A stretch of DNA of 64,000 nucleotides, from contig CM041465.1 of NCBI GenBank assembly GCA_023213395.1, positions 199,585,741 to 199,649,740 of the forward strand. The letters run 5' to 3'. Made by a program: the position numbers and the translations under genes. Source of the DNA: Cycas panzhihuaensis (Eukaryota > Cycadophyta). The notes beneath the pieces were generated by a model. It did not search any database. It was not told where the DNA came from and saw nothing but the letters and a program-made list of their open reading frames with translations. Positions 34,561 through 46,297 of this stretch are shown here, in pieces. Within the stretch, counting starts at the first letter, position 1. Every line of letters starts with the position of its first letter.

Positions 34561-34659
34561 CTATGCAAGGATATGTAAGGATGTATGAATCAGTTTTTGT
34601 TGCCCATAGAGCAAGGATATATGAATCACTTTTTATTGAGCTTGAATCAACATAACTAC

Positions 34660-36190
34660 ACCTTGCTCTTAATGAAGATCCCCTAATATACTAAGAAGCT
34701 GTAAAGCATATAGCTTGGAGAAATTCCATGAACAAAGAGTACTAATCTCTTATCACAAATGATACATGGGAGCTTGTTGATCTACCACTTGGAAGAAAGG
34801 TAGTCCAAAACAAATGGGTATTCAAAAATAAGTACAGATTAGATGACACCCTAGAAAAACATAAGGTGAGGTTAGTAGCAAAAGGATTCGTGCAAATGGA
34901 AGGTATCAACTACACTGAAATCTTTACTCCTGTAACCAAGTGGTCTATAATCAAAACTCTTATAGGCTTGGATACTTAATAGGGTTGGAAAATCCACAAA
35001 CTTGATGCTAAGACTACATTTCTTAATGGGAACATTAAAGAAGAAATTTATATAGCTTAGCCAGAAGGATATAAGAATATTAGCCATGAGCATAAGGTTT
35101 ATAGGCTTAGAAAGTCCTTACATAGCCTAAAACAAGCCCATTATACTTGGTTAACCAACTTGTCTAAAAGAATGAGGTAACTTGGATATGAGGTTTATGA
35201 CTATTAAGATATTGATGCAACACTATTCATCAAATTCTAAAATGATAAAGTCACTTACCTCTTAATCTTTATGGATGATATGCTAATAACGGGGAATAGT
35301 GAATAGGTAATCAGCCAATTGAAGAAGAAACTTGCTAAAACTTTTGAATTGTCTAACCTTAGATTGATGAAATATTACTTAGGAATTAGAGTAACTCAAA
35401 GGAATAGTAAAATATTTCTCTCCTAAGAAAAATATATCAATGATCTTCTAATAAAGTTTCAGTTGGAAGGTGCTCGACCAGTGGCTATATCTATAGAACC
35501 TAATGTTAAACTCTCAGCTGATGGTGACACTAGGGAGGTAGACGCAACACTCTATAGGCAACTTGTAGGTAGTGTCATCTATACTACCAACACAAGGCCA
35601 AATATTGCACACTCTATTAGCATTCTTAAAAGATTCATAACAAATCCTAAGCAAAATTACTACCAAGCTACGATATGAGCGTTACAGTACCTAAAGATGA
35701 CTAGCAAATATGGTCTATTATATGAACCCAATATAGAATTTAAACTTTATGCATACATAAGCTTAAACTTTACTAGAGATAAAGACACATGAAGATATAC
35801 ATCTGGATATGTAACATTTCTTGGAATAACACCAATATCATGGAGATTTAGATGGTAGAAGATAGTTGAATACTCAATTGCTAAAGCTGAATATATTGCT
35901 ATTTTTGAGATAAGCAAGGAGGTGATATAGCTTAGAAAATTATTGAATACATTAAATTCCATCCAAATAAGTTCTATTGGCTTACATATAGATAATCAAC
36001 CTACAATCTAAATGGTTAAAAATCCTATATTTCACGATCATACAAAACATATAAGTATGAAAATCTATAAGATTGTAGAACTAGTTCATGATGGCATAAT
36101 TCAATTAAAGTAATATCCCACAATAGATCAAGTGGCCGATATCTTTACCAAACCACTTAAGAGGGCGAAGTTTGAATAGTTCTAAAGGAA
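34660..36190 (+). pseudogene. Outer copia reverse transcriptase and RNase H relic
   Basis: RT reads WELVDLPLGRKVVQNKWVF, HKVRLVAKGFVQMEGINYTE, IHKLDAKTTFLNGNIKEEIY and LIFMDDMLITGN at about 35264 (FMDD for YVDD, both aspartates kept). It continues to YRQLVGSVIYTTNTRPNIAH. RNase H follows with YTSGYVTFLG, KAEYIAIFEISKE, DNQPTI, HDHTKHISMK and QVADIFTKPLKR near 36130-36168. Six or more stops interrupt it, largely TAG and TAA at Q or W. Confidence 0.87.
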
Positions 36191-36642
36191 ACTCAGCCTT
36201 AGGGCTTCTATCTCTAACTGATTGAAGGAGATGAGAATAAGACCATCATACTCTATCTCATTTGTAAAAACCACTTATGAGCACTAAAGGACAAGAGTAA
36301 GCCTATACTCTATCCCATTTATGAAAACCCCTTATGGGAATAAAAGGATAAGGGATGTATCATTTTAGAAAATAAGAACCTGTGAAAACTCGAAAGGGCA
36401 TGGAGGATGACCAAATGGTATATGGAGACTTAGTAGATTTTAGCTACAAAATTCATTATATTGATTCGTTATTTGACTTTATTTAAAAAGCTACCTGAGC
36501 TAGGTTAGTAGACTAGAAAATTTGTAGATTTTCTTCCCTATGAGGGTTTCCCACAAAAGTGTCATAGTAGTTTTCTTTGTAAGAGGCTCAAATGAAGACT
36601 TCATAGGATAGAATATAATAGGATGAAATGACCTTCTACCAT

Positions 36643-36653
36643 TAAGGGGGAGA
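36643..36653 (+). other. Polypurine tract of the outer copia element
   Basis: TAAGGGGGAGA ends one base before the 3' LTR, the expected plus-strand priming site. Confidence 0.85.
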
Positions 36654-36654
36654 T

Positions 36655-36952
36655 TGAAACGGGTTAATATTACAAGGTCATTACATTAGTTGATTATTTC
36701 TAAAAAGGGTCTTAATTAAACTTTAAATTAGTTGATTTAAGTGAAATACACTTTCATATGTACTATGTGTAATTTCATTTCACCTAACTCTAATGCTTCC
36801 TCTCTTAACATAAAAGTAAAAACTCAATGGAGGAGGCTCATTCTTACCTCCCCATTTTGTGAGAGCTACTCTCTTTCTTCTAAGTCTCTCTTGCTCCTAT
36901 CTTTGTATTTATATTTAGTGAATAGAGATAAAAGATAGATCCACTCTTTTCA
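36655..36952 (+). repeat. 3' LTR of the outer copia element
   Basis: 298 bp, same length as the 5' LTR, with TG start and CA end intact. Confidence 0.9.
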
Positions 36953-39440
36953 CAATCCTACCTCCCCATATATAAGGGCCTCTTGTATTTATGTTGTAAT
37001 ACTGTTAGATGAGTCGATTCTCTTTTTCCATACTACATCGAGTGTTCCAAAGATTCTTTTAAGTAACTGCAAAAATTCTTATGTCTTGGACTAGTCTTGT
37101 TAGAGTGACTCTACTCACTATTACTATCAAAAATTGAAAATCATTAATCATCTATATTTTTAGTCAATTTCTTCAACTTACCAATTAGACCTGATTTTTT
37201 TAAGATACTTCTCAACCCTTGGAATTTTTCCAAGGGCACATCGTTAAATTCCCCAACTTTAGAGGTGTTTGATGAATGAGATGATACACACTCATTATCA
37301 CAATCTTCTATGAATTATTGGAGTGTTCTTCATCTATTCCCTAGCTAATGCTTCGTTTGTTGCTCTGTACCTTATGGAGTTAATCCCTTAACGAAGATGC
37401 AACTAACATTTTAAATATATTTGTTAATGCATATGTATATCTTGGTTTTGAGTTGCATGATATATTTAGGTTCTTAATTCTATTTTTATATATTTTTTTA
37501 AATACTCATATATATTATATATATATTAAAATAGATCTCCACTTGATCAAGCCGCCTCCTCTCTTCATATATTTGATTCAGTTTTTATTTGTAGATAATT
37601 ATTTTTCTTCACTCTACTAGTCGCTTATTAACGTTCAAGCTAATTTCATATTAATATATGTTTTTTCAAAAGTTTTAAATAAATTTAATTAAATTGAATT
37701 AAAATTTCAAATTCCAGCATGTATTTTTGAGGTTAGCCCCATTGCCTTTGGTAGTTAGTCATATTGGGCCCTGTATGACCATGTTTTAACCTTATAAGGG
37801 GTGGATTCCAAATTGTTATAAGTTATTTTTTATAAATTTAGCTTTTAAAAAGGTTTAATTATATTTTATAAGTTTTGAAATCTATTAGCCTCCCATTGAC
37901 TCTAATTGGTGGTCTTATTGAGGCTCCATATAACCTTAATTTTCAGATCAAGGGTGGATCTAAAAATCTATTTAACTTTATTATATAATTTTAAAATTTA
38001 AAAAGTTATATTTTTAAAACTATTTAAAGTTTGCAACCCCCTTCAGGTGGTTCTATTAGCCATTCATGTGACTAGGGATTAATTTACGTAAGGAACTTAA
38101 TCCCCCCTACTCGTTTTAATGCCCTAAAGATGTCCTGCCACTATTTTCATCATAACTTTTGATCTAGGAGTCTATTTTTTGAATGGTTATATTTGTTAGA
38201 AAGGTATTTTGATTATCTATGCATTGAAGTAGATTTTAATGAGATTTGAAGCTATTTTATAGGGTTTTAAGGCTAGCGAAGTTAAGGCTTCTGTTTAACC
38301 CTAGTTTAGGTTGTTTTCAAATATTTTAAGCTACTTTTTCATTCTAACTTGGCATACTTACTTAATATTAAGCTACGGTTCTATTATTGACAAGTTTTTA
38401 TCTATTTTAGAGGCTCACAACTAAATTTTATAGGTATTTAGCCTTACATTAGCCTCCTAAAGACAACAAACCCTTTTGGAAATAAATGCTTGAAACTACT
38501 ATACTTAAACTTTCTATAACTCAATTCTAAAGTTGCTACTGTATCTTTTAGCTCATAAACTTGATTCTAGAGCTTATTTAAAGTATATTTTCTACTCATT
38601 TAAGGTTATTTTTCCTCTTTAAAGTATTCACTTAAAGGTGCATTCAAAGTCAAACAAATGAGTATATTTTAAGATTATATTCATAGCATACGTTGTATTT
38701 TTCTTTGGATTAAAAGGGGCTCATATAGAAGAATATTTATTGTTTATTTATTCTTAGTATTTTTATCTATATAGTGAAACAAATAGAAGACTCATTTTAC
38801 TCCATTTTTTAGCTCTCTATTATAGTTTACATTTAAAACATCTATCAAGGTCTCTTTTATTGCATTTAAAGGTTTATTTAGATTACATCCATTGTATAAG
38901 ATCATTTAAAAGTATTTCATTCCCTTTTAAAGCTTATTTAAATCCTTGTAGAAGTTTATTTTGTAAGAGCATTCATTGAATTTAATTTGAAAGGATATAC
39001 CTTTTTTATTACTAAGTTACTTTTTCATTGATTAAGAAGGCATCTATTTGAAAGTTTATGCATATTTCAAGTTATTTTTTGGCTCATTAGTAAAGTATCT
39101 TCAAAGTTGATTTAAGGCCATATCTATTGTACTTAAAAGCTCAAATAAGGTACATTCTAAGCTTATTTCATAGGCCTTTACCTTTTAAGGTTTACTTATA
39201 TCATTTTAAAAGGATCATTGGTTGTATATTTGTTTTATTTCAAAAGGAGAATATTTATGTTGCATTATTTTTAAAGAGATATACTTTTCATTTTATTACG
39301 TAGTTACCTTCTTTTCATTTGATCAAGAAGGAATCTTGTTAAAAGATCATGTGAAAGGAGATTTATTACATATTTCAAGTTGTTTTCTAATTAGATATTA
39401 AAATTAATCTTATGTGATTAACAAGATCATAGTGTCTATA
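36953..39440 (+). other. Resumed leader of the interrupted copia element
   Basis: AT-rich sequence without ORFs between the outer copia's 3' end and a gag start at 39441. The stretch 38030-38180 resembles, in plus orientation, the conserved leader block seen reversed at 30940-31180 (CATGTGAC, then an ATAACTTTTGATCTAGGAG-like string). That supports its being a copia leader, probably the continuation of 20076-20887. The TATA-like CATATATAAGGG near 36970 might alternatively mark an LTR fragment. Confidence 0.45.
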
Positions 39441-39532
39441 ATGGCAACTTATCTAGATGATATGGCAATTTCTATATTTGATGGCATTAAGTTTTTACTT
39501 TAGAAAATTTTAATGAAAACACTCTTTATCAC
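39441..39532 (+). pseudogene. Copia gag start, truncated by copy 2 of the duplication
   Basis: ATG at 39441 opens MATYLDDMAISIFDGIKFLL, one stop where W is expected, then KILMKTLF. This is the N-terminus of a plant copia Gag (D/E-rich start, F-G-x-K-F/Y-x-x-W motif). After about 30 codons it changes abruptly to Ty3/gypsy RT at 39533, the left edge of duplicate copy 2. The rest of the element is not found in the window. Confidence 0.6.
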
Positions 39533-41488
39533 TAAAAATAAATTTCCTACACCACGAATTGATGATATATTAGATGAGATTAATGATGCCATGGTATTTA
39601 CCAAATTAGATTTGCAGATAGGATATTACCAGATCCCCATCCTACTGGAAGACTAATACAAAATAACCTTCCAAACTCACCATGGCTATTTTGAATTTCA
39701 AGTTATATCATTTGGCCTATGTAATGCTTTGGCTACCTTCCAAGCATTAATGAACAAAATATTCTCTCCATACCTAAGAAAAATTGTGATCATTTTTTTC
39801 AATGATATTCTCATCTATAACTCAAACATATCTTCCCATATAAGCCACTTAAAAAATAGTTCTCCAAATTTTGGTCATGAATAAGTTATATGCTAAATTC
39901 TCCAAATGCAACTTTGGAAAAATTGAACTACAATACCTTGGCTATATTATATCATCTACAGGGGTTTGAGTAAACCTAGATAAGATTTTAATCATTACCA
40001 ATTAGTCAACCCCCAAAAAACTTACCCAATTATGGGCCTTCTTAGGACTTGCTAGATTCTATCAATTGTTTGTCCAAAATTATGTAGCCCTGGAAGCCTC
40101 TTTAATCGACTTACTTAGGAAGTATTCCTTCTAGCAGTCTCCCTATGTCAATGTGGCATTCATCCATCTTAAGGAGGTCATGACAACCACCTTAGTTTTG
40201 GCCACACTAGACTTTACTCATTCATTCTAACTGGAATTCGATGCATCTAGATTTAGATTAGGTATCATATTAATACAAGAATTACACCCTATTACTTTTG
40301 AAAGTAGGAAACTCAAAGAACATGAGTGTATACTTTCCACCTACCAAAAGGAAATACAAATAATCCTCTAAGTCATAGATAAATAATGACAATATCTAAT
40401 AGGGTCAAAATTTACCATCCTCATTAACTATCATTATCTTCATCACCTAATAGACCAACTAATCCTATCAAAAGAATAGGCTAAATGGGTTGATTGCCTT
40501 CAAGTTTTTAACTTTATAATCACCTACAAAAAGGAAAATGATAATATAGTGATGGATACTCTTACCCATCTTCCAACCCCTGCACCTAATAAGACCACTC
40601 ATCATCTTGAGAATTCTACCATTCATGCCATTTCTACTTTGCAACCAATATGAATACAAAAATTGGCCTTGGATAACCAATCCCAACTAAATTTTCTATA
40701 ATAGGTTGAAAAGGACTGTACATAAAAGAATTGGTCCATCTATAATAATATCCTATTATACAAAAACTACATACTTATACACCCATAATTAGATTTTATT
40801 CTTAAGATTTTATCTGAATATCACTCCTCTCCTTTAGGTGGTCATTTAAGATTTGATAAGACATATTCTAGGATATGTTGGAACTTCTTTTGGTTGGCTA
40901 TGAAGTCAACCACTCTCACATTTATCTCGAAATGTGATACCTGCCAGTGCAACAAGACAAATATAAAACCCCAACTAGGTCTCCTATAAACTTTGTACAT
41001 CCCCCAAGGTAGGTGACAAGATATTACCATATATTTTATGATGGGATTACCTTTATCTGTTAGGTATGTCTCTATTCTAGTGGTCATTAATAGGTTGATA
41101 AAATACACATATTTTCTACCTATCCACATTGCTTATAAGGTGTTATGGATTACAAACATTTACCTTTAAATGGTATTCTACTTGCATGGATTTCTATTTA
41201 CTATTATGTGTGATTTGGATCCTAAACTCACTAGTTTATTCTGATAGGAATTATTCAGAGCTTCCAGAACATCATTTAATGTGAGCTCTACATTTCATCC
41301 ATAAACTGATGACTAATTAGAGGTATTTAACAAAACTTTGGAGACTTACTTATACTTCTTTGCATCTGACCACCAATCTTAGTGGATAGCCTAGCTAGCC
41401 TCGGTCGAATACTAGCATAACTCATCACATTATTTAGCCATTATAATGTCCCTATTTTTGGCTTTATATGGGTATCCCCCAACTTTCC
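39533..41488 (+). pseudogene. Ty3/gypsy pol relic, copy 2 (RT, RNase H, integrase)
   Basis: It matches 763-2730. RT has NKFPTPRIDDILDE with one change, FTKLDL, GYYQIPILLED, HGYFEFQ and FQALMNKIFSPYLRK. The catalytic box is damaged here (FFNDIL) while copy 1 keeps FFDDIL. Conversely, YQIPI and FQALM are intact here but carry stops in copy 1. RNase H and integrase follow in order. The 3' end of integrase is lost in the deletion at 41488. Confidence 0.83.
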
Positions 41489-43250
41489 ATTGGTGATCTT
41501 GTGTTCCTTTGACTACAACTATATAAGTAATAATCCATCTAACACTATAAGAACCACAAGCTTAGCCCTCAGTATTATGGACCGTATAAAATCCTCAAAT
41601 ATATTGGTAAAGTTACATACACCCTTAACGTTCCTCTTACCACTAAAATCTAGAATGTTTGTGTTTTCTATCTCAAGATGTGTATTAGCAAAACTCACAT
41701 CCCTTAGATAATTTTACTAGTTTTGGTCGAAGAATATCCCCTTACCATCCTCCTAGAATATATCCTGGTTAATACATCATACCATATCTAAAATTAGTTA
41801 ATTTATGAATATTTAATATGGTGGGCTAGTTGCAGCTTGGATAAAGCAACTTGGGAATTCGATGATTTTGTCAAGTAGCATCCTCACCTCAAATACCTTA
41901 GGGACTCAACATCTTAAAGAGGGGGACCTATTACATAACTAATCTTTCTAGTCATGTAAAGCACTAATACACAAATAAACCATATAGTTAAGTGATAATA
42001 CTAGTTCTAAACTTTATATGTAGGTCACTAAATTTTCCAATAAAATGTAAGGCTGCTTGGGCCACTAATAAGATTACTTAGAAAAGACCCCCTTTTGTCT
42101 ATTTGAAGGTTGCAGATTGTAGAAGATGGTTGACTTTTTATTTCTCTTCTTATAAGAATTATACTCCAGTACTTTCTTTTGGTGATTAATTGATACTCTT
42201 ATGCTCTCAAGTCTCTTTGGTAATCTTCTTACTCTTTTCAACTAGATAAAGTGGTTGCAAATCATCTATTTTACTTCCATTTTGAGGAGACCCCCTTTGG
42301 AAAGAAACATCCCAAGATATCTAAATGAAGGAGTAGTTTTTTATTTTCGTTCTTTATTATTGATTCTTTCTATACACCTACATGGAAGAGTCTATTTTTC
42401 ACCAAGGGATCTTAGCAACCCTTAGATGTTTTGATTTACAAATTATATTAGCTCACTAGATTCTATAGCAAGGAATAGGAATAATTCATATTGGAGGGAA
42501 TTTTTAAATAAGGTATAGTCCCATAAAGTATGTACACATAGTTCTTTTAATCATATTCTAGTCTTTTAGGAAGTCTTTCCTAAACTCTATGTTTCAGAAG
42601 GTGATAATGGTATAAGGGCATACTTATAAGATTTGAATGCACCTATTAGAATATTATTTCTTAAGTGAAAGCCTTGACAAGTTTGGTTTGAGTTGAAGTC
42701 ATAATTTATTTTATCTAAGATCATTAAACTTATAGAGCTATTAGTTTCCAATATAGAATTTTCTTCTTATGACTCTAACAAATTAAAATACATATTACAG
42801 GCTCTTGAAATACTAAAGGCAGAATCTATTTATTTAAAATAAGAAATGGATTCATTAAAGAAGAGTCCAAGAGAGGAGCCATCTTTCTCAACACTAACTA
42901 AGAAGTCTTAAACCAAACATTCAGAATAATGTGATAAGAATAGTAACCCTATGATAGATACTAAAGAGAAGACCCCTATAATAAGAGATAAATCTTTGGT
43001 TATCAGAGCTTCCTGTGAAGGTACAGAGCCAAAGGAAACTTTAAAGCTATGAAAGAAGATGAGCTCAACCATAAGACAATGTTTGAAGACAAAAACTATA
43101 GATGCTAAGCAAGCAAGTCTCCTAAAAATCAAAAGGAGGGAGATTTAATTATGTACTTAAAGAGTGATAAACATAATATTAATGAAATATTTCATCCATC
43201 CATGGAAGTAGATGAACTTGCTCTTATTTTCCTTACCATAGTACCAAAAA
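41489..43250 (+). pseudogene. Unidentified ORF relic and spacer, copy 2
   Basis: It aligns with 9219-10990. The same plus-strand frame is readable from about 42290: SIARNRNNSYWREFLNK, EVFPKLYVSEGDNG, SNKLKYILQALE, then a Lys-rich tail. Stops sit at different places from copy 1. Family not recognised. Confidence 0.4.
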
Positions 43251-43299
43251 GTATATCTCGAGAAAACAAAGATTGAAAATATACAATTATATCACTTGG

Positions 43300-44310
43300 A
43301 TGCATTATCTATTCCCCATCTTCTTACTTCAAGTTACTTAATTCATATAACTTAGAGTTATTATCATTAACCATTTAGTGTATCCCTAGTTGAGGTTATG
43401 GATCAAGTTCACAAGCATTATTCTTAATCATCCATGTGACTACCTTATGGACTATATCTTAATGGTTTGATCTTATGATGAATTACCCCTTTGAACATTT
43501 TCTTATCCAAGCATAATGAAACCTTTTCACAAACTTTGAAGTGTGAGGCCATCCTACGTGTATCACAAATTCCTTTTGTTTCCTTTCCATCTTTAAGAGT
43601 GTTTGCTTAAACTTCTCTTGAAATTTCTGTAAGTACTATTATGTAAGGTGACTTTATATACGTGGAAGAGTCATAGGAAATTCATAGAGTGCTCTATGTT
43701 GATACTTAAAAACAATCCCCAAATTTTGAATGAGATTTAGAAATATGAATAGATTTAATATAAGCATGTTGCATATGTCTAATTGTGCTATATTACTTCT
43801 TTGGATTTATATTATTATAGATATGAAATGCCTAAATTATTGTCATATTTACTATTTCAACCTACCCATCCATATGTGGATGAAAGGTTATTGAGAACTT
43901 AGGCCTTATCCCTAATATTTATCATGGCATCCTCCAAAAGTATGACAAAAACATTAAGTCCTTATCTAATATTATGCTTATAGGAAGCTCCATGTGTACC
44001 CCAAATATACTTAGGAAAATTTGTATTATGGATTAGGTGTATATTATCATATGTTATGACCTTGACACCTGTTATCTTCTTACATAACATAAAGAAGACC
44101 ATTTTATTAAAATTGTCTGCCACTACCAAGATTACATCATTTTATCTCTAAGCTACTAAACGACCACTAATGAAGTCTATTAATATGTATTCCTAAGAAC
44201 TAGAAGATGGAATTAGTGCTTTTTATAGTCCTATTTATTGGGCTTGGATTAACTATATAAGTAACATTGGTTGATATATACCTCAACAATTTATTTTATC
44301 CTTGGATAAA
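43300..44310 (-). pseudogene. Ty3/gypsy integrase relic, copy 2
   Basis: The minus strand carries LIDFISG, DVILVVADNFNKMVFFMLCK and the downstream HP-D-like site, in the same order as 11000-12010 and equally broken. Confidence 0.68.
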
Positions 44311-44668
44311 AGAAAAATATTTAAAAGGTATCCTAGTATTTTTATCACCTCAAAGTGCCTATTAATTATTAATTAATATAATTCCTTTAGGAGTTCTTAC
44401 CTTATAATCTTCTTTGGACCACATCAATTAACTTATCAAATAAGTATCTATCCCTAAGCTTATAGTCCATTAATGTTTGTTGATGTACTTATGTTAGTTT
44501 GCAATACTTCATGTATACTTTTTTTTTTTTTTGATAAGGTAAAATAAATTAAAGGGGCTTTAACTGGGTCCCCAAACCCGATACATCAAGGCTAACTGGC
44601 AAAGAAAAAAGATGACCATGACAGGCCCATGGTCTAACCCAAAATTAATCTTCTGTCCTGGTTACCTC

Positions 44669-46292
44669 TCACATATGTGCATCAACCCTGACCAATCTCA
44701 GCAACTCCTCTGGGAACTCCTCTTCCCAGACTTTTGATCTTTTATTTGTCACGGCCCAATTTGCCAACCAGTCTGCTACCGAATTATCCTCCCTATAGGT
44801 ATGCTGAATCTGAACCTCCGCTCTGGCTCTCAAAATATCCTGGGCATCCTTGAAAATATCTATGTTCTCCCAACTAGGGTCCATATCCCCTCTCAAGCAT
44901 TTGATTGCATACATAGAGTCACCCTCTATTATCACCTTTTACACATCTTCCTCGTCCAATATAACAGTGGCCCTCAGCATTGCCCGGACCTCAGCTTTCT
45001 GGTTCGATTGAACCCCCAAATATTCTGCAAATGCCCATCTCACATTACCATCATGATCCGTGTAGAGGCCCCCTCCTCCCGCCTCCCCTGGATTGCCCTT
45101 CGCAGCACCATCAAAATTGACTTTTACCCAAGATTCGTCCGGAGGATGCCACTTGACATCTCTTCTCTTTACATTGACGCCATCCAGGGGCACTATACCC
45201 CATTCTTTAATAATCTCCTCTTCCCTCCTAGGAATCCTATCCTCCTTAGGTCTAACCAGCATTTCTGAGATGGCCTTTCTGATCTCAATCAGCAACATCT
45301 GACTAACCTTCTCTTTACCTTCAAATATCCTCCTGTTACGTTCTTTCCAGATGAGCCAGGAGCCTACCGGAAGGATCATCTTCCAGAGTCTAGATAAGGT
45401 TTTGCTTTTAAAAGGCAATGTCAAAGCTGGCCACTGCTCACCTAAGGAGTACGCGGAAACCCAAGCTATCCCCATCCCATCCCAGATAACATTCCAGATG
45501 CCCTCCGAATAAGGACAGTGGATGCAGAGATGGTCCAAGGTTTCAGCATTCATCTTACACAACACACATCTATTCGCCAACTGGAAACCCCTCTTCGAGA
45601 GGTTATCTAGTGTAAGTAATCTGTTTTGAAGGCATAACCACCAGAAAGCTGCAATTTTTGGGAGAACCCCTAACTTCCATACCCCAGCCAGCCTATCGTT
45701 TCTATCCCAGCCCTCTCTGCTCAACCTCAAATCATAGCCCGTTTTGACCGAATATGAACCTGCCGACGAAGGGGGCCATACCAAGAAATCTAGGCCCGTC
45801 CTCTTCGGGATATACTGTTTATCTAAAATCTTTTTCACCCTGAGGATCTCCTCCTCAAGACCAGGCACTTCCTCAAACGTTCTCCACCTCCTCTCCTTTC
45901 CTTGCCCAACCCAATAGTTCTTGACCAAAGTGCCATAACGGTCTACACATTCTCTCCTCATGGCTTCACTATTAAGCACCTCCTCAAGCTTAAAGGGTCC
46001 ACACCATCTGTCTTCCCAAAACCTTATGCTTTCGCCGTCTCCCAACTTTTAGCGCATTCCTTCACGAAGAAGGGACCTCGAGGATCTGATGGCTCTCCAC
46101 ACCTGGGACCCCTCCAGACAAAGCCCCTCCTCCAAAAGAAAGTGCTTATCCCCCAGATACTTCCTCACGATAATCTTCCCTGTGTCGAACCAAATTTCTT
46201 TAGAGAGCCTCCACCCCGTCTTTGCCAAAAGGGCTTCATTAAAAAAGCCCAATCTTCTAACGTTAAGACCACCGGCCCACTTAGGTCTGTAG
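44669..46292 (-). pseudogene. LINE ORF2, C-terminal part (zf-RVT and RNase H)
   Basis: It continues ORF2 after the solo-LTR-like insert, in the same frame because insert plus target duplication is a multiple of three. It begins KWAGGLNVRRLGFFNEALLA, then a long open stretch to 44939 with the zf-RVT module (LLTLDNLSKRGF, CVLCKMNAETLDHLCIHCPY). RNase H follows: KVNFDGAAKGNPGEAGGGGL, NQKAEVRAM, one stop, IEGDSMYAI and DNSVADWLAN, giving the D-E-D-D residues. It ends at a stop at 44669. A plant L1 RNase H of this type would remove RNA from cDNA. Confidence 0.9.
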
Positions 46293-46297
46293 ACCTT

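Larger units (their letters stand above)
20888..36952 (+). mobile_element. Plus-strand Ty1/copia element, host of a nested element
   Basis: It has two 298-bp LTRs (20888-21185 and 36655-36952) and an initiator-Met PBS at 21188-21199. Between them lie gag (about 23200-24026), then protease, integrase, RT and RNase H in copia order (32480-36180), and a PPT just before the 3' LTR. Flanks are CATTC and CAATC, a plausible decayed 5-bp target duplication. Gag and protease are separated by a complete minus-strand copia (24032-32482). Without it the element is about 7.6 kb. All frames carry stops. Confidence 0.9.

Noticed and set aside
44801-45268. 155-codon plus-strand ORF
   Set aside because: It is the antisense shadow of LINE RNase H and zf-RVT coding on the minus strand, which has clear motifs.
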